From Flavobacterium pectinovorum (GTDB lineage Bacteria; Bacteroidota; Bacteroidia; Flavobacteriales; Flavobacteriaceae), in the NCBI RefSeq assembly GCF_022802975.1, contig NZ_JAFEVZ010000009.1, positions 1-64,000 of the forward strand: DNA of 64,000 nt, given 5' to 3'. Both the position numbers and the translations under genes were made by a program. The notes under the pieces were generated by a model. It searched no databases. It saw nothing but the letters and a program-made list of their open reading frames with translations, and was not told where the DNA came from. How positions within the stretch are numbered: position 1 is the first letter of the stretch; every line of letters begins with the position of its first letter. Positions 45,206 to 55,603 of the stretch are shown piece after piece.

Positions 45206-45280
45206 TAGCCCCGATCGATCCGGTATCCTTTTGCGGCGGGGTTCGCTGTAAAAGATTTAGGGTAGAGCGGGACTGGTTTT
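45206..45280 (+). ncRNA. dispersed structured repeat, copy 4, diverged
   Basis: Sequence is diverged from the other three copies, but the structure is retained. The central hairpin is TTTTGCGGCG with CGCTGTAAAA, keeping pairing through G-U pairs, and the GGGTT loop is identical. The outer stem is CCCG with CGGG, a third compensated variant. Retained pairing despite base change supports a role at the RNA level. It lies between the esterase terminator and the next gene. Confidence 0.6.
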
Positions 45281-45378
45281 GCGGTTAAAGAAAATGAGTC
45301 AGCTCCTTAAAATAAATAGTAAAGGCATACTTGTTGAAAGTTAAAAAAAGATATATTTACATCTTCAAAACGATACCT

Positions 45379-46563
45379 ATGCGAAAAATTACTTTACTGG
45401 TTTCAATATTATTTCTTGCGTTTTCCTGTGGAGTAAAAACAACACAATCACTTATTAGTGACGGTAATTATGACGCAGCTATAAACCGGGCTGTCGAAGC
45501 ATTAAGAACAAATAAAGATTCAAAAGGAAAACAGGATTATGTGTATTTGCTGGAAGAAGCTTTCGCAAAAGCAAAAGAACGAGATTTGCACGATATCGAA
45601 ATGATGGTTAAAGAATCAAACCCTGTAAATTTTGAACGCATTTACAACACCTACCTGAATTTAGAAGATCGTCAGGCAAAAATTCGTCCATTATTACCAT
45701 TGCGATTGCTAAAACAAGGCAAAAATGCCACTTTTGTATTCGATAATTATACTGACAGGATTATAGAAAGCAAAATTGCTTTGTCAAAATATTTGTATAA
45801 TAATGCGGCAGTGCTTTTAAAATCGAAGGTAAAGCAGGATTATAGAAAGGCTTATGATGATTTGGGATATCTCGAAAAAATAAATCCGGGTTATAAAAAT
45901 GTCAAAAAACTCATGGAAGAAGCGCAGTTCAAAGGAACTGATTTTGTAAATGTTTATACCCAAAATCAAACAAATCTTGTAATTCCTAAACGCCTGCAGG
46001 ATGATTTATTAGATTTTAGTACTTACGGATTAAATGATAAATGGACAGTTTATCATACCGTAAAGCAGAAAAATACCTCATACGATTATAGTCTGATTGT
46101 TAATTTCAGGGAAATAATCATCTCTCCCGAACAAATTAAAGAGAAAGAATTTATTAAGGAAAAACAAGTCAAAGATGGTGTGAAAACGCTTTTGGATTCA
46201 AGAGGCAATCCTGTAAAAGATAGTTTGGGACGCCCGATTAAAGTAGATAAATTTAAAAATATCCGAATTAATATATTTGAATATAAACAATTCAAATCCT
46301 GTCAGATTACAGCAAAAATAGACTATGTAAATGCAAAGGATAATCAGTTGATACAGTCTTTTCCTTTGGCAAGTGAATTCGTTTTTGAGTCACTTTATTC
46401 TACTTATAAAGGAGACAGAAATGCTTGTGACGAAAGTTATCTGCCTAATTTTAATAAAAGATTAGTTCCTTTTCCTAACAACGAACAAATGATTTATGAT
46501 ACGGGAGAAGATTTAAAAGTAAAATTAAAAAACATAATTGTTCAAAATAGATTTAAAAGTTAA
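45379..46563 (+). CDS. lipoprotein of unknown function
   Basis: A 394-residue protein with a lipoprotein signal peptide ending LAFSCG (lipidated Cys near residue 17). An N-terminal helical region (about 20-200) rich in acidic and basic helices looks TPR-like (NYDAAINRAVEAL, QDYRKAYDDLGYLEKINPGY). The C-terminal half is mixed beta. I do not recognise a named family. Start is placed at the ATG at 45379; a frame extending upstream to 45331 adds a lysine-rich stretch that would spoil the lipobox spacing. A near-consensus -7 box (TATATTTA) lies about 30 bases upstream. Confidence 0.72.
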   Translation: MRKITLLVSILFLAFSCGVKTTQSLISDGNYDAAINRAVEALRTNKDSKGKQDYVYLLEEAFAKAKERDLHDIEMMVKESNPVNFERIYNTYLNLEDRQAKIRPLLPLRLLKQGKNATFVFDNYTDRIIESKIALSKYLYNNAAVLLKSKVKQDYRKAYDDLGYLEKINPGYKNVKKLMEEAQFKGTDFVNVYTQNQTNLVIPKRLQDDLLDFSTYGLNDKWTVYHTVKQKNTSYDYSLIVNFREIIISPEQIKEKEFIKEKQVKDGVKTLLDSRGNPVKDSLGRPIKVDKFKNIRINIFEYKQFKSCQITAKIDYVNAKDNQLIQSFPLASEFVFESLYSTYKGDRNACDESYLPNFNKRLVPFPNNEQMIYDTGEDLKVKLKNIIVQNRFKS

Positions 46564-46769
46564 AAATATAAATAAAGTCTGTTTTGGGATAGAATGTACA
46601 TATTTTATATATTCATTTTTTTTAAAAGAGAATGATTTAAATAAGAATAATACGCTGTTTTTGAGGATATGTTCTAAAAACAAACAGAAATTCTTAACTC
46701 ATTTTTAACAATTTTAAAGGGATAATGTCTTCCTGTAATTGTTAACTATGTAACTCAAAAATTCAGACG

Positions 46770-49151
46770 ATGATTTCAAAAAAAATTGGCACGTTTATTA
46801 TTTTTATTCTTACGATTTTAACTTCATATTCTCAGGAAAAATTTACTTTGAGCGGTGTCATAACCGATTTTAAAAATAACGAGACTTTAATAGGTGTGAA
46901 TATTTATGTTCCATTACTGAAAATTGGAACAACGACCAATGAATATGGATTTTATTCGCTAACGCTTCCGGCGGGTGAACATCAGGTCGAAATAAGTTAT
47001 TTGAGCTATCAAACTCTTGTACAAAACATTGTTTTAAATCAAAACGCCAAAAATAATTTTGCTTTAAATGAAAGCGGAGAAGAACTTCAGGAGGTTGTGA
47101 TTATCGATAATAAAGGTAAAATTAATATCAAATCGCCTGAGATGAGTACCAATAAACTTTCTATCTCTGCTATTAAGAAAATGCCTGTAGTTTTTGGTGA
47201 AGTCGATGTTTTAAAATCCATTTTATTGCTTCCCGGGGTTACAAATGCAGGTGAGGGGGCTTCAGGGTTTAATGTTCGTGGAGGTGGTGCCGATCAGAAT
47301 TTAATTTTACTGGATGAAGCGAACATTTTTAATTCATCTCATGTTTTTGGGTTTTTCTCTGTTTTTAATCCCGATGCTGTAAAAGATTTAAAATTATACA
47401 AAGGAGGGATTCCGGCTCGTTATGGCGGAAGAGCTTCATCTGTTTTGGAAATTTATCAAAAAGACGGAAACAGTAAAGAATTTCATGTAAATGGTGGAAT
47501 CGGATTAATTTCCAGTAGAATTCTTGCAGAAGGTCCTTTGGTAAAAGATAAAGGTTCTTTTTTAATAGGAGGAAGGGCTTCGTATGTCCATTTGTTTTTA
47601 AAATTATCAGAAGATCAAAAAGACAATTCGGCTTATTTTTATGACTTAAACACTAAATTAAGTTATAAAATAAACGATAATAACAGTTTGTTTTTATCAG
47701 GCTATTTTGGTCGTGATGTTTTTAATCTGAATAATAGTTTCACGAATATTTATGGGAATTCCACTCTGAATTTGCGTTGGAATCATTTGTTTTCAGATAA
47801 ATTATTCTCCAATTTATCACTGATTTACAGCGATTATTATTACGGTCTTGATTTGAATTTTATAGGTTTCAATTGGGATTCCGGAATTAGAAATTACAAT
47901 CTAAAATATGATTTTAAGAACTATGTTTCGGATAAATTCAGATTGAACTATGGTATAAACGGAATTTATTACGAGTTTAACCCCGGAACAATAAAACCTT
48001 CAGGCAATGATTCGGGAATTAATCCGGATCAGTTAGATAAAAAATATGCCTTTGAACCGGCAGTTTACATCGATGCAGAAAATCAGTTATCGAAAAAAAT
48101 TACTGTTTCTTATGGATTGCGATTCAGTTTGTTTTACCGATTAGGCGAATCGACTATCAATTTATATGAAAATAATAATCCGGTAGTTTTTAATTCGGAT
48201 TTACAGATTTATGAAAAAGGAACTCCAATTGCAACAGAGCATTATGGTAAAAACAAGGTTATTGAGGATTATAATAATTTAGAACCAAGATTTTCAGTTT
48301 CCTATCAGGTAAATCAAGATCAGTCAATAAAAGCCAGTTACAACAGGATGGCGCAATATCTTCAGTTAATTTCAAATACATCATCTCCAACACCTCTGGA
48401 TATTTGGATGCCAAGCGATACTTACATCAAGCCGCAAATTGCAGATCAGGTGGCTTTGGGATATTTTAGAAATATCAATAACGGAGCTTATTCACTTGAA
48501 GTGGAAACGTATTATAAAGAAATTCAAAATAGACTGAATTATATTGATGGCGCTGATCTGATTGCAAATGATGCTATCGAACAGGTGATTTTAAACGGGC
48601 AGATGCGTGCTTATGGTATGGAAATTATGTTTAAGAAAAACGAAGGAAAATTTAACGGATGGATAGCTTACACACTCTCAAAATCAGAAGAGCAAACTCC
48701 GGGAAGAACCCCAGAAGAACCTGGGATTAATAACGGCAAATGGTATAATTCAGCTTTTGATAAAACGCATAATTTAGCAATAACGTCTGCCTATACCCTT
48801 AACGAAAAATGGTCGTTTGGGGCTAATTTTTCCTTGCAATCCGGTCAGCCTGTTACGTATCCAAACGGTCAGTATGTGTATTTAGGAATTACGGTTCCAA
48901 GTTACGGACTGCGTAATGGATATCGTTTGCCGGCTTACCATCATTTGGATGTTTCGGCAACATTAACTTCCAGAAAAAACAAAGACAGAAACTGGAAGGG
49001 CGAATGGGTTTTCAGTATCTACAATCTGTATAATCGCCAGAATGCTGCTTCGATTAACTTTCGTCAGAATGTAGATACGGGATTTAATGAGGCAGTTAGA
49101 ACCTCCATTTTCGGAATTGTACCGGCTGTGAGTTATAATTTTAAATTTTAA
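46770..49151 (+). CDS. TonB-dependent receptor (DUF4249-partnered type)
   Basis: A 793-residue outer-membrane receptor. It has a signal peptide (1-21), a CarboxypepD_reg-like domain (about 24-108), a plug (about 115-230; VVIIDNKGKINIKSPEMS, GFNVRGGGADQNLILLDEA, PARYGGRASSVLEI) and a barrel with C-terminal PAVSYNFKF. Unlike SusC it lacks the SusC signature, and the next gene encodes a DUF4249 lipoprotein, a common partner in this receptor class. The ligand is unknown. It is the first gene of a probable four-gene operon. Confidence 0.9.
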   Translation: MISKKIGTFIIFILTILTSYSQEKFTLSGVITDFKNNETLIGVNIYVPLLKIGTTTNEYGFYSLTLPAGEHQVEISYLSYQTLVQNIVLNQNAKNNFALNESGEELQEVVIIDNKGKINIKSPEMSTNKLSISAIKKMPVVFGEVDVLKSILLLPGVTNAGEGASGFNVRGGGADQNLILLDEANIFNSSHVFGFFSVFNPDAVKDLKLYKGGIPARYGGRASSVLEIYQKDGNSKEFHVNGGIGLISSRILAEGPLVKDKGSFLIGGRASYVHLFLKLSEDQKDNSAYFYDLNTKLSYKINDNNSLFLSGYFGRDVFNLNNSFTNIYGNSTLNLRWNHLFSDKLFSNLSLIYSDYYYGLDLNFIGFNWDSGIRNYNLKYDFKNYVSDKFRLNYGINGIYYEFNPGTIKPSGNDSGINPDQLDKKYAFEPAVYIDAENQLSKKITVSYGLRFSLFYRLGESTINLYENNNPVVFNSDLQIYEKGTPIATEHYGKNKVIEDYNNLEPRFSVSYQVNQDQSIKASYNRMAQYLQLISNTSSPTPLDIWMPSDTYIKPQIADQVALGYFRNINNGAYSLEVETYYKEIQNRLNYIDGADLIANDAIEQVILNGQMRAYGMEIMFKKNEGKFNGWIAYTLSKSEEQTPGRTPEEPGINNGKWYNSAFDKTHNLAITSAYTLNEKWSFGANFSLQSGQPVTYPNGQYVYLGITVPSYGLRNGYRLPAYHHLDVSATLTSRKNKDRNWKGEWVFSIYNLYNRQNAASINFRQNVDTGFNEAVRTSIFGIVPAVSYNFKF

Positions 49152-49185
49152 AATCATTTTCTGCAAAAGAAACAAAAGATATAGT

Positions 49186-50007
49186 ATGAAAAAGATAATT
49201 TTAATAATCGTGTTTTTTACTTCGATTTTTATCACAGGTTGCGAAGAAGTGGTTGATGTTGATTTAGATAATGCTGCTCCAAAATTGGTAATACAGGCAG
49301 ATATTAATTGGAAAAAAGGAACAACAGGAACACATCAATCTATAGAACTAACTACGACAACGGGTTATTTTGAGGAAAAAATTCCGGTAGTTTCCGGAGC
49401 AACTATTTTTGTTATGAATAGCGAAAATCAACAATTTAATTTTATTGAAATACAAAAAACGGGTCGGTATGTCTGCAATAATTTTAAACCTGAAATTGAT
49501 GAACAATACACCCTGACCGTGATTAGCAACGGAAACACCTACACCGCTACTGAAACGATGAAATCTGTTGCGCCAATAACCCGAATTGAACAAAATAATG
49601 AAGGAGGTTTTACAGGAAAAGATATTGAAATCAGGGCTTATTATGATGATCCGGAAGGTATTGATAATTTTTATTTGTACAGATATCTTTATTCAAATAA
49701 GGTTACGTCCAATTATTATGTTGATGAAGATAAGTTTTTTCAGGGCAATGAATTTTTTAGCGTTTCGGACGATGATGAATTAAAGGCAGGTGATGAAATT
49801 GAACTGACTCATTACGGAATTTCTAAGCAGTATTACAATTATATGAGTATTTTGGTGAGCATTGCAGGAAGTAATGTTGGCGGGCCTTTTCAGTCTCCGC
49901 CGGCTACTGTAAAAGGAAATATTGTCAATGCAACCAACAAAGCCAATTATCCGTTGGGTTATTTTTCATTAAGTGAAATAGATTCAAAAAAATATACGAT
50001 TCAATAA
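49186..50007 (+). CDS. DUF4249 family lipoprotein
   Basis: A 273-residue lipoprotein with lipobox ITGCEE (Cys near residue 19), the rest beta-rich, matching DUF4249. It starts 34 bp after the TonB receptor gene and probably forms its surface-exposed lid or accessory subunit, analogous to SusD with SusC, although the fold is different. The biochemical role is not established. Confidence 0.85.
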   Translation: MKKIILIIVFFTSIFITGCEEVVDVDLDNAAPKLVIQADINWKKGTTGTHQSIELTTTTGYFEEKIPVVSGATIFVMNSENQQFNFIEIQKTGRYVCNNFKPEIDEQYTLTVISNGNTYTATETMKSVAPITRIEQNNEGGFTGKDIEIRAYYDDPEGIDNFYLYRYLYSNKVTSNYYVDEDKFFQGNEFFSVSDDDELKAGDEIELTHYGISKQYYNYMSILVSIAGSNVGGPFQSPPATVKGNIVNATNKANYPLGYFSLSEIDSKKYTIQ

Positions 50008-50014
50008 ATGCATA

Positions 50015-50497
50015 ATGGACACCAGAATTGAAATATTAGCTGAGAAAAAACTTATTGGAAAACATATTACGATGTCTTTTCTTGATAATAAAACATATCG
50101 TTTATGGAGCAGTTTTATGCCGGAACGAAAAGAAATCCAAAATTCAATTGATTCTAATTTGTATTCGCTTGAAGTTTTTTCAATTGGTTATTTTAATGAT
50201 TTTGACGCTAAAAAGACTTTTGAAAAATGGGCTGCCATTGAAGTTTCTGATTTTAATGAAATTCCGTCAGGTATGGAAACTTTGATTATCCCTGATGGAT
50301 TATATGCCGTTTTTATCCACAAAGGGCCAGCAGCTGAAGCAGAGGAATCCTATCGTTTTATTTTTACAGAATGGCTTCCAAACTCAGAATACAATGTCGA
50401 CGACCGCCCTCATTTTGCTGTAATGACTGAGAATTATAAAAAAGAGGATCCCAATTCAGAAGAAGAAATCTGGATTCCGGTAAAAAATAAAATTTAA
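50015..50497 (+). CDS. GyrI-like / AraC effector-binding domain protein
   Basis: A 160-residue cytoplasmic protein consisting of a single GyrI-like small-molecule-binding domain. The pattern RIEILAEKKLIGKHITMSF at the start and GLYAVFIHKGPAAEAEESYR near the C-terminal half fit this family, which includes AraC/BmrR-type effector domains and stand-alone GyrI proteins. It has no DNA-binding domain. It starts seven bases after the DUF4249 gene and is followed after four bases by the DinB-like gene, so it is in one operon with them. Confidence 0.82.
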   Translation: MDTRIEILAEKKLIGKHITMSFLDNKTYRLWSSFMPERKEIQNSIDSNLYSLEVFSIGYFNDFDAKKTFEKWAAIEVSDFNEIPSGMETLIIPDGLYAVFIHKGPAAEAEESYRFIFTEWLPNSEYNVDDRPHFAVMTENYKKEDPNSEEEIWIPVKNKI

Positions 50498-50501
50498 AAG
50501 T

Positions 50502-50954
50502 ATGCTCATAGAAACTTTAAAATTACTTTTTAGTCGTGATCTCAATAAATTAAAAGACGAAATAGAATCCTATCAAATCGAAAGTCAGCTTTGGAGGACA
50601 GATAAAGATATTTCTAATGCTGCAGGAAATCTCTGCCTGCATTTAATTGGAAATCTCAATACTTATATTGGAGCCGAACTCGGAAAAACAGGTTATGTCA
50701 GAAACCGTCCTTTGGAATTTTCGGAAAAAGAGGTTCCCAAAGATCAATTAATCAGCAAAATTAACGAAACGATTTTGATGATAAATAATACTTTGGATTC
50801 TTTAGCTGAAGCCGATTTAGAAACCATTTATCCGCAAATAGTTTTTGAAAAAGAAATGACAACCGGTTTTTTTCTGGTTCATCTTTCGACGCATTTAGCC
50901 TATCATTTAGGGCAAATCAATTATCACAGACGATTATTAGATTTAAAATATTAA
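50502..50954 (+). CDS. DinB-like (DUF1572) family protein
   Basis: A 150-residue four-helix-bundle protein of the DinB/YfiT superfamily, usually metal-binding and often linked to thiol transfer or stress. Likely metal ligands are His in NLCLHLIGN near residue 47 and histidines in VHLSTHLAYHLGQINYH near the C-terminus. It is the last gene of the probable four-gene unit starting at 46770. Confidence 0.82.
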   Translation: MLIETLKLLFSRDLNKLKDEIESYQIESQLWRTDKDISNAAGNLCLHLIGNLNTYIGAELGKTGYVRNRPLEFSEKEVPKDQLISKINETILMINNTLDSLAEADLETIYPQIVFEKEMTTGFFLVHLSTHLAYHLGQINYHRRLLDLKY

Positions 50955-51020
50955 AATTAGATTCTCAAAGAATCAGAAATCTAAAATCGTTAATCAACAT
51001 TCAAAAACTTCTTTCTTTCG

Positions 51021-51028
51021 TACATTTG
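51021..51028 (+). promoter_or_regulatory. -7 promoter box for the thiamine pyrophosphokinase gene
   Basis: TACATTTG matches TAnnTTTG, 28 bases before the ATG at 51056. Confidence 0.65.
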
Positions 51029-51055
51029 CATCACATTCAAAAATAATAATTCAGC

Positions 51056-51718
51056 ATGTCATCACACCATATAGTTCGCGACGATCAGGAACCTGCTTTA
51101 ATCATTGCCAACGGAGCTGCCTGTAGTCCTGAATTATTAGGACAATTGCTCGAATGGTCGCCGCTTGTTGTTGTGCTTGATTCAGCCATTGAACGTGTTA
51201 TTGATTTAGGAATCAAAGTTGATGTGCTTTTGGGGGATTTCGATCGTGGATTCGATCCCGAAATTTATAAAACATCCCAATATCCTATCGAAATTATCCA
51301 TACTCCTGATCAGGACAAAACCGATTTAGAGAAAGCTTTTGATTACCTGATCGAACGAAAAATTCCTGCAGCAAATGTTGTTTGGGCAACCGGAAAACGT
51401 GCCGATCATACGATTACAAATCTTACCAATATCGTTCGTTACCGCAATTTACTTAAAATCGTAATTCTCGACGATCATTCAAAAATATTTTTACTGCCTG
51501 ATAAATTCGAAAAATGGTACACGGCAAAAACGCCAATTTCCCTTATTCCTATTGGTGTTGTGAGCGGTATTTATTCAACTAATTTAGAGTATTCGCTGCA
51601 AAATGATACTCTGACAATGGGTTATAGAACAGGAAGCAGCAATGCAGTCGCAAAAGATGGGATTGTTATTATTACCCATAAAAGCGGTGATTTATTGCTG
51701 ATGGAATGTATGGATTAG
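51056..51718 (+). CDS. thiamine diphosphokinase
   Basis: A 220-residue enzyme that pyrophosphorylates thiamine to thiamine diphosphate, the cofactor of 2-oxoacid dehydrogenases. The catalytic-domain block VLLGDFDRG, HTPDQDKTDLEKA and TGKRADHTITNL are the family signatures, and a C-terminal thiamine-binding beta domain follows. It is a single gene with its own promoter box; trmD has a separate one downstream. Confidence 0.9.
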   Translation: MSSHHIVRDDQEPALIIANGAACSPELLGQLLEWSPLVVVLDSAIERVIDLGIKVDVLLGDFDRGFDPEIYKTSQYPIEIIHTPDQDKTDLEKAFDYLIERKIPAANVVWATGKRADHTITNLTNIVRYRNLLKIVILDDHSKIFLLPDKFEKWYTAKTPISLIPIGVVSGIYSTNLEYSLQNDTLTMGYRTGSSNAVAKDGIVIITHKSGDLLLMECMD

Positions 51719-51774
51719 TCATTGAATTTTGAAATTGGCATTGTTATTTGAACTTGATGAAGCTATTTACTTTG

Positions 51775-51782
51775 TATCTTTG
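51775..51782 (+). promoter_or_regulatory. -7 promoter box for trmD
   Basis: TATCTTTG matches TAnnTTTG, 27 bases before the trmD ATG, with a TTG at about the -33 position (51754-51756). Confidence 0.65.
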
Positions 51783-51808
51783 CCGCTTAGAACTATTGAA
51801 AAAATAAA

Positions 51809-52489
51809 ATGCGAATTGACATTATAACGATTTTGCCGGAATTACTAAAAAGCCCTTTTGAAGCTTCGATTATGAAACGTGCCATTGATAAAGGTTTGGT
51901 CGAAGTTTATTTTCATAATTTACGTGATTACACAACCAACAGACAAAAAAGCGTTGATGATTACCCGTTTGGAGGAGGAGCCGGAATGGTGATGACCGTT
52001 CAGCCTATTGACGACTGTATTACATATTTGAAGAGTCAACGCGAGTATGATGAAATCATCTATATGTCGCCTGACGGAGAAACACTAAACCAGAAAATGG
52101 CGAATACAATGTCGATGTATGAAAATATTATCATTTTGTGCGGGCATTATAAAGGTGTAGACCAGCGTGTTAGGGATCATTTTATTACCAAAGAAATTTC
52201 AATAGGTGACTACGTTTTATCCGGTGGAGAATTGGGGGCTTTGGTTTTGTCTGATGCTTTAATCAGGTTAATTCCAGGCGTTTTAAGCGATGAAACTTCG
52301 GCATTGACAGATAGTTTTCAGGATAATTTGCTTTCAGGGCCTATATATACGAGGCCTGCAGATTATAAAGGATGGAAAGTTCCGGAAGTTTTAACCAGCG
52401 GGCATGCAGCTAAAATTGATAAATGGCGTGAGGATATGGCGTACGAACATACAAAAAACAGACGTCCGGATTTATTAGAAGAACAATAA
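51809..52489 (+). CDS. trmD: tRNA (guanine-N1)-methyltransferase
   Basis: A 226-residue SPOUT-fold methyltransferase making m1G37 in tRNAs to prevent +1 frameshifting. It begins [13 protein letters not shown], then shows [20 protein letters not shown] and [15 protein letters not shown], the trefoil-knot SAM site. Length is standard. rplS follows 168 bp downstream but has its own promoter and leader; rpsP and rimM of the classic proteobacterial operon are absent. Confidence 0.95.
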   Translation: MRIDIITILPELLKSPFEASIMKRAIDKGLVEVYFHNLRDYTTNRQKSVDDYPFGGGAGMVMTVQPIDDCITYLKSQREYDEIIYMSPDGETLNQKMANTMSMYENIIILCGHYKGVDQRVRDHFITKEISIGDYVLSGGELGALVLSDALIRLIPGVLSDETSALTDSFQDNLLSGPIYTRPADYKGWKVPEVLTSGHAAKIDKWREDMAYEHTKNRRPDLLEEQ

Positions 52490-52576
52490 AATTTGTTTCA
52501 GGTTTCAAGTTTCAGGTTGAGTTACAGAGTGCCAAAACTTTAAACAAGAAAAACTTTAAACTTTAAACTTTTTTTT

Positions 52577-52584
52577 TATCTTTG
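52577..52584 (+). promoter_or_regulatory. -7 promoter box for rplS
   Basis: TATCTTTG matches TAnnTTTG. Expected transcription start near 52590 puts the hairpin at 52601-52614 inside the leader. Confidence 0.65.
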
Positions 52585-52589
52585 CACCC

Positions 52590-52650
52590 GAATTAGACTA
52601 ACCTCTGGCGAGGTCCGTGAATGTTATTCTATAATAAAACAATAATAAAA
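52590..52650 (+). ncRNA. probable L19 ribosomal-protein leader
   Basis: Between the rplS promoter and ATG lies a short G+C-rich island in an AT-rich leader: ACCTC (52601-52605), loop TGGC, GAGGT (52610-52614), followed by CCGTGAATG. Ribosomal protein leaders upstream of L19 have been described in Flavobacteria, and the position and small hairpin fit. Such leaders bind the protein and repress translation. I could not fold it by program. Confidence 0.5.
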
Positions 52651-52657
52651 AATTATC

Positions 52658-53008
52658 ATGGCAGATTTATTAAAATTCGTTCAGGACGAATTCGTTGCTA
52701 GAAAAGATTTCCCTGTTTTTGGAGCTGGAGATACAATCACAGTTTTCTACGAAATTAAAGAGGGTGAAAAAACAAGAACTCAGTTTTTTAAAGGAGTTGT
52801 TATTCAAAGAAGAGGTTCTGGTAATACAGAAACTTTTACGATTCGTAAAATGTCTGGAGCAGTTGGGGTTGAGCGTATCTTCCCGGTAAACTTACCAGCT
52901 TTGCAAAAAATCGAAATCAACAAAAAAGGTGCAGTTCGTAGAGCTAGAATTTTCTACTTCAGAGAACTTACTGGTAAAAAAGCTAAGATTAAAGATAAAA
53001 GAAGATAA
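52658..53008 (+). CDS. rplS: 50S ribosomal protein L19
   Basis: A 116-residue ribosomal protein at the 30S-50S interface. GAGDTITVFYEIKEGEKTRT near the N-terminus and the GVVIQRRGSGNTETFTIRKM block are typical, with a basic C-terminus (KKAKIKDKRR). The promoter and a probable autoregulatory leader sit directly upstream and a strong terminator follows, so it is its own transcription unit. Confidence 0.97.
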   Translation: MADLLKFVQDEFVARKDFPVFGAGDTITVFYEIKEGEKTRTQFFKGVVIQRRGSGNTETFTIRKMSGAVGVERIFPVNLPALQKIEINKKGAVRRARIFYFRELTGKKAKIKDKRR

Positions 53009-53029
53009 TCATTTATCTGTTTGTTATAA

Positions 53030-53067
53030 AAAACTCGTTTCAAGTAATTTGAAACGAGTTTTTTTTT
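53030..53067 (+). terminator. rplS terminator
   Basis: A perfect 14-bp stem (AAAACTCGTTTCAA and its complement) with a five-base loop, then a T run. Confidence 0.88.
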
Positions 53068-53164
53068 GAGGCAAATTTTTTAAATACCAAAACCATAATT
53101 TTTTACTGCAAAAATCATTGATTTAATAATTTAAAGTCTGCGAAATAGCAATCTGTTAATTTGA

Positions 53165-55510
<2,346 letters not shown>

Positions 55511-55536
55511 TTAAAAGCAATCTTATTTATATATTG

Positions 55537-55569
55537 AAAAAGACAATCAGAAATGGTTGTCTTTTTTTT
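55537..55569. terminator. terminator between icd and comM
   Basis: AAAAAGACAA pairs with TTGTCTTTTT, then a T run. It lies between convergent genes and has A/T runs on both flanks. Confidence 0.75.
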
Positions 55570-55603
55570 ATATATAATTGAAAAAACGGAAGGATCATTT
55601 TTC

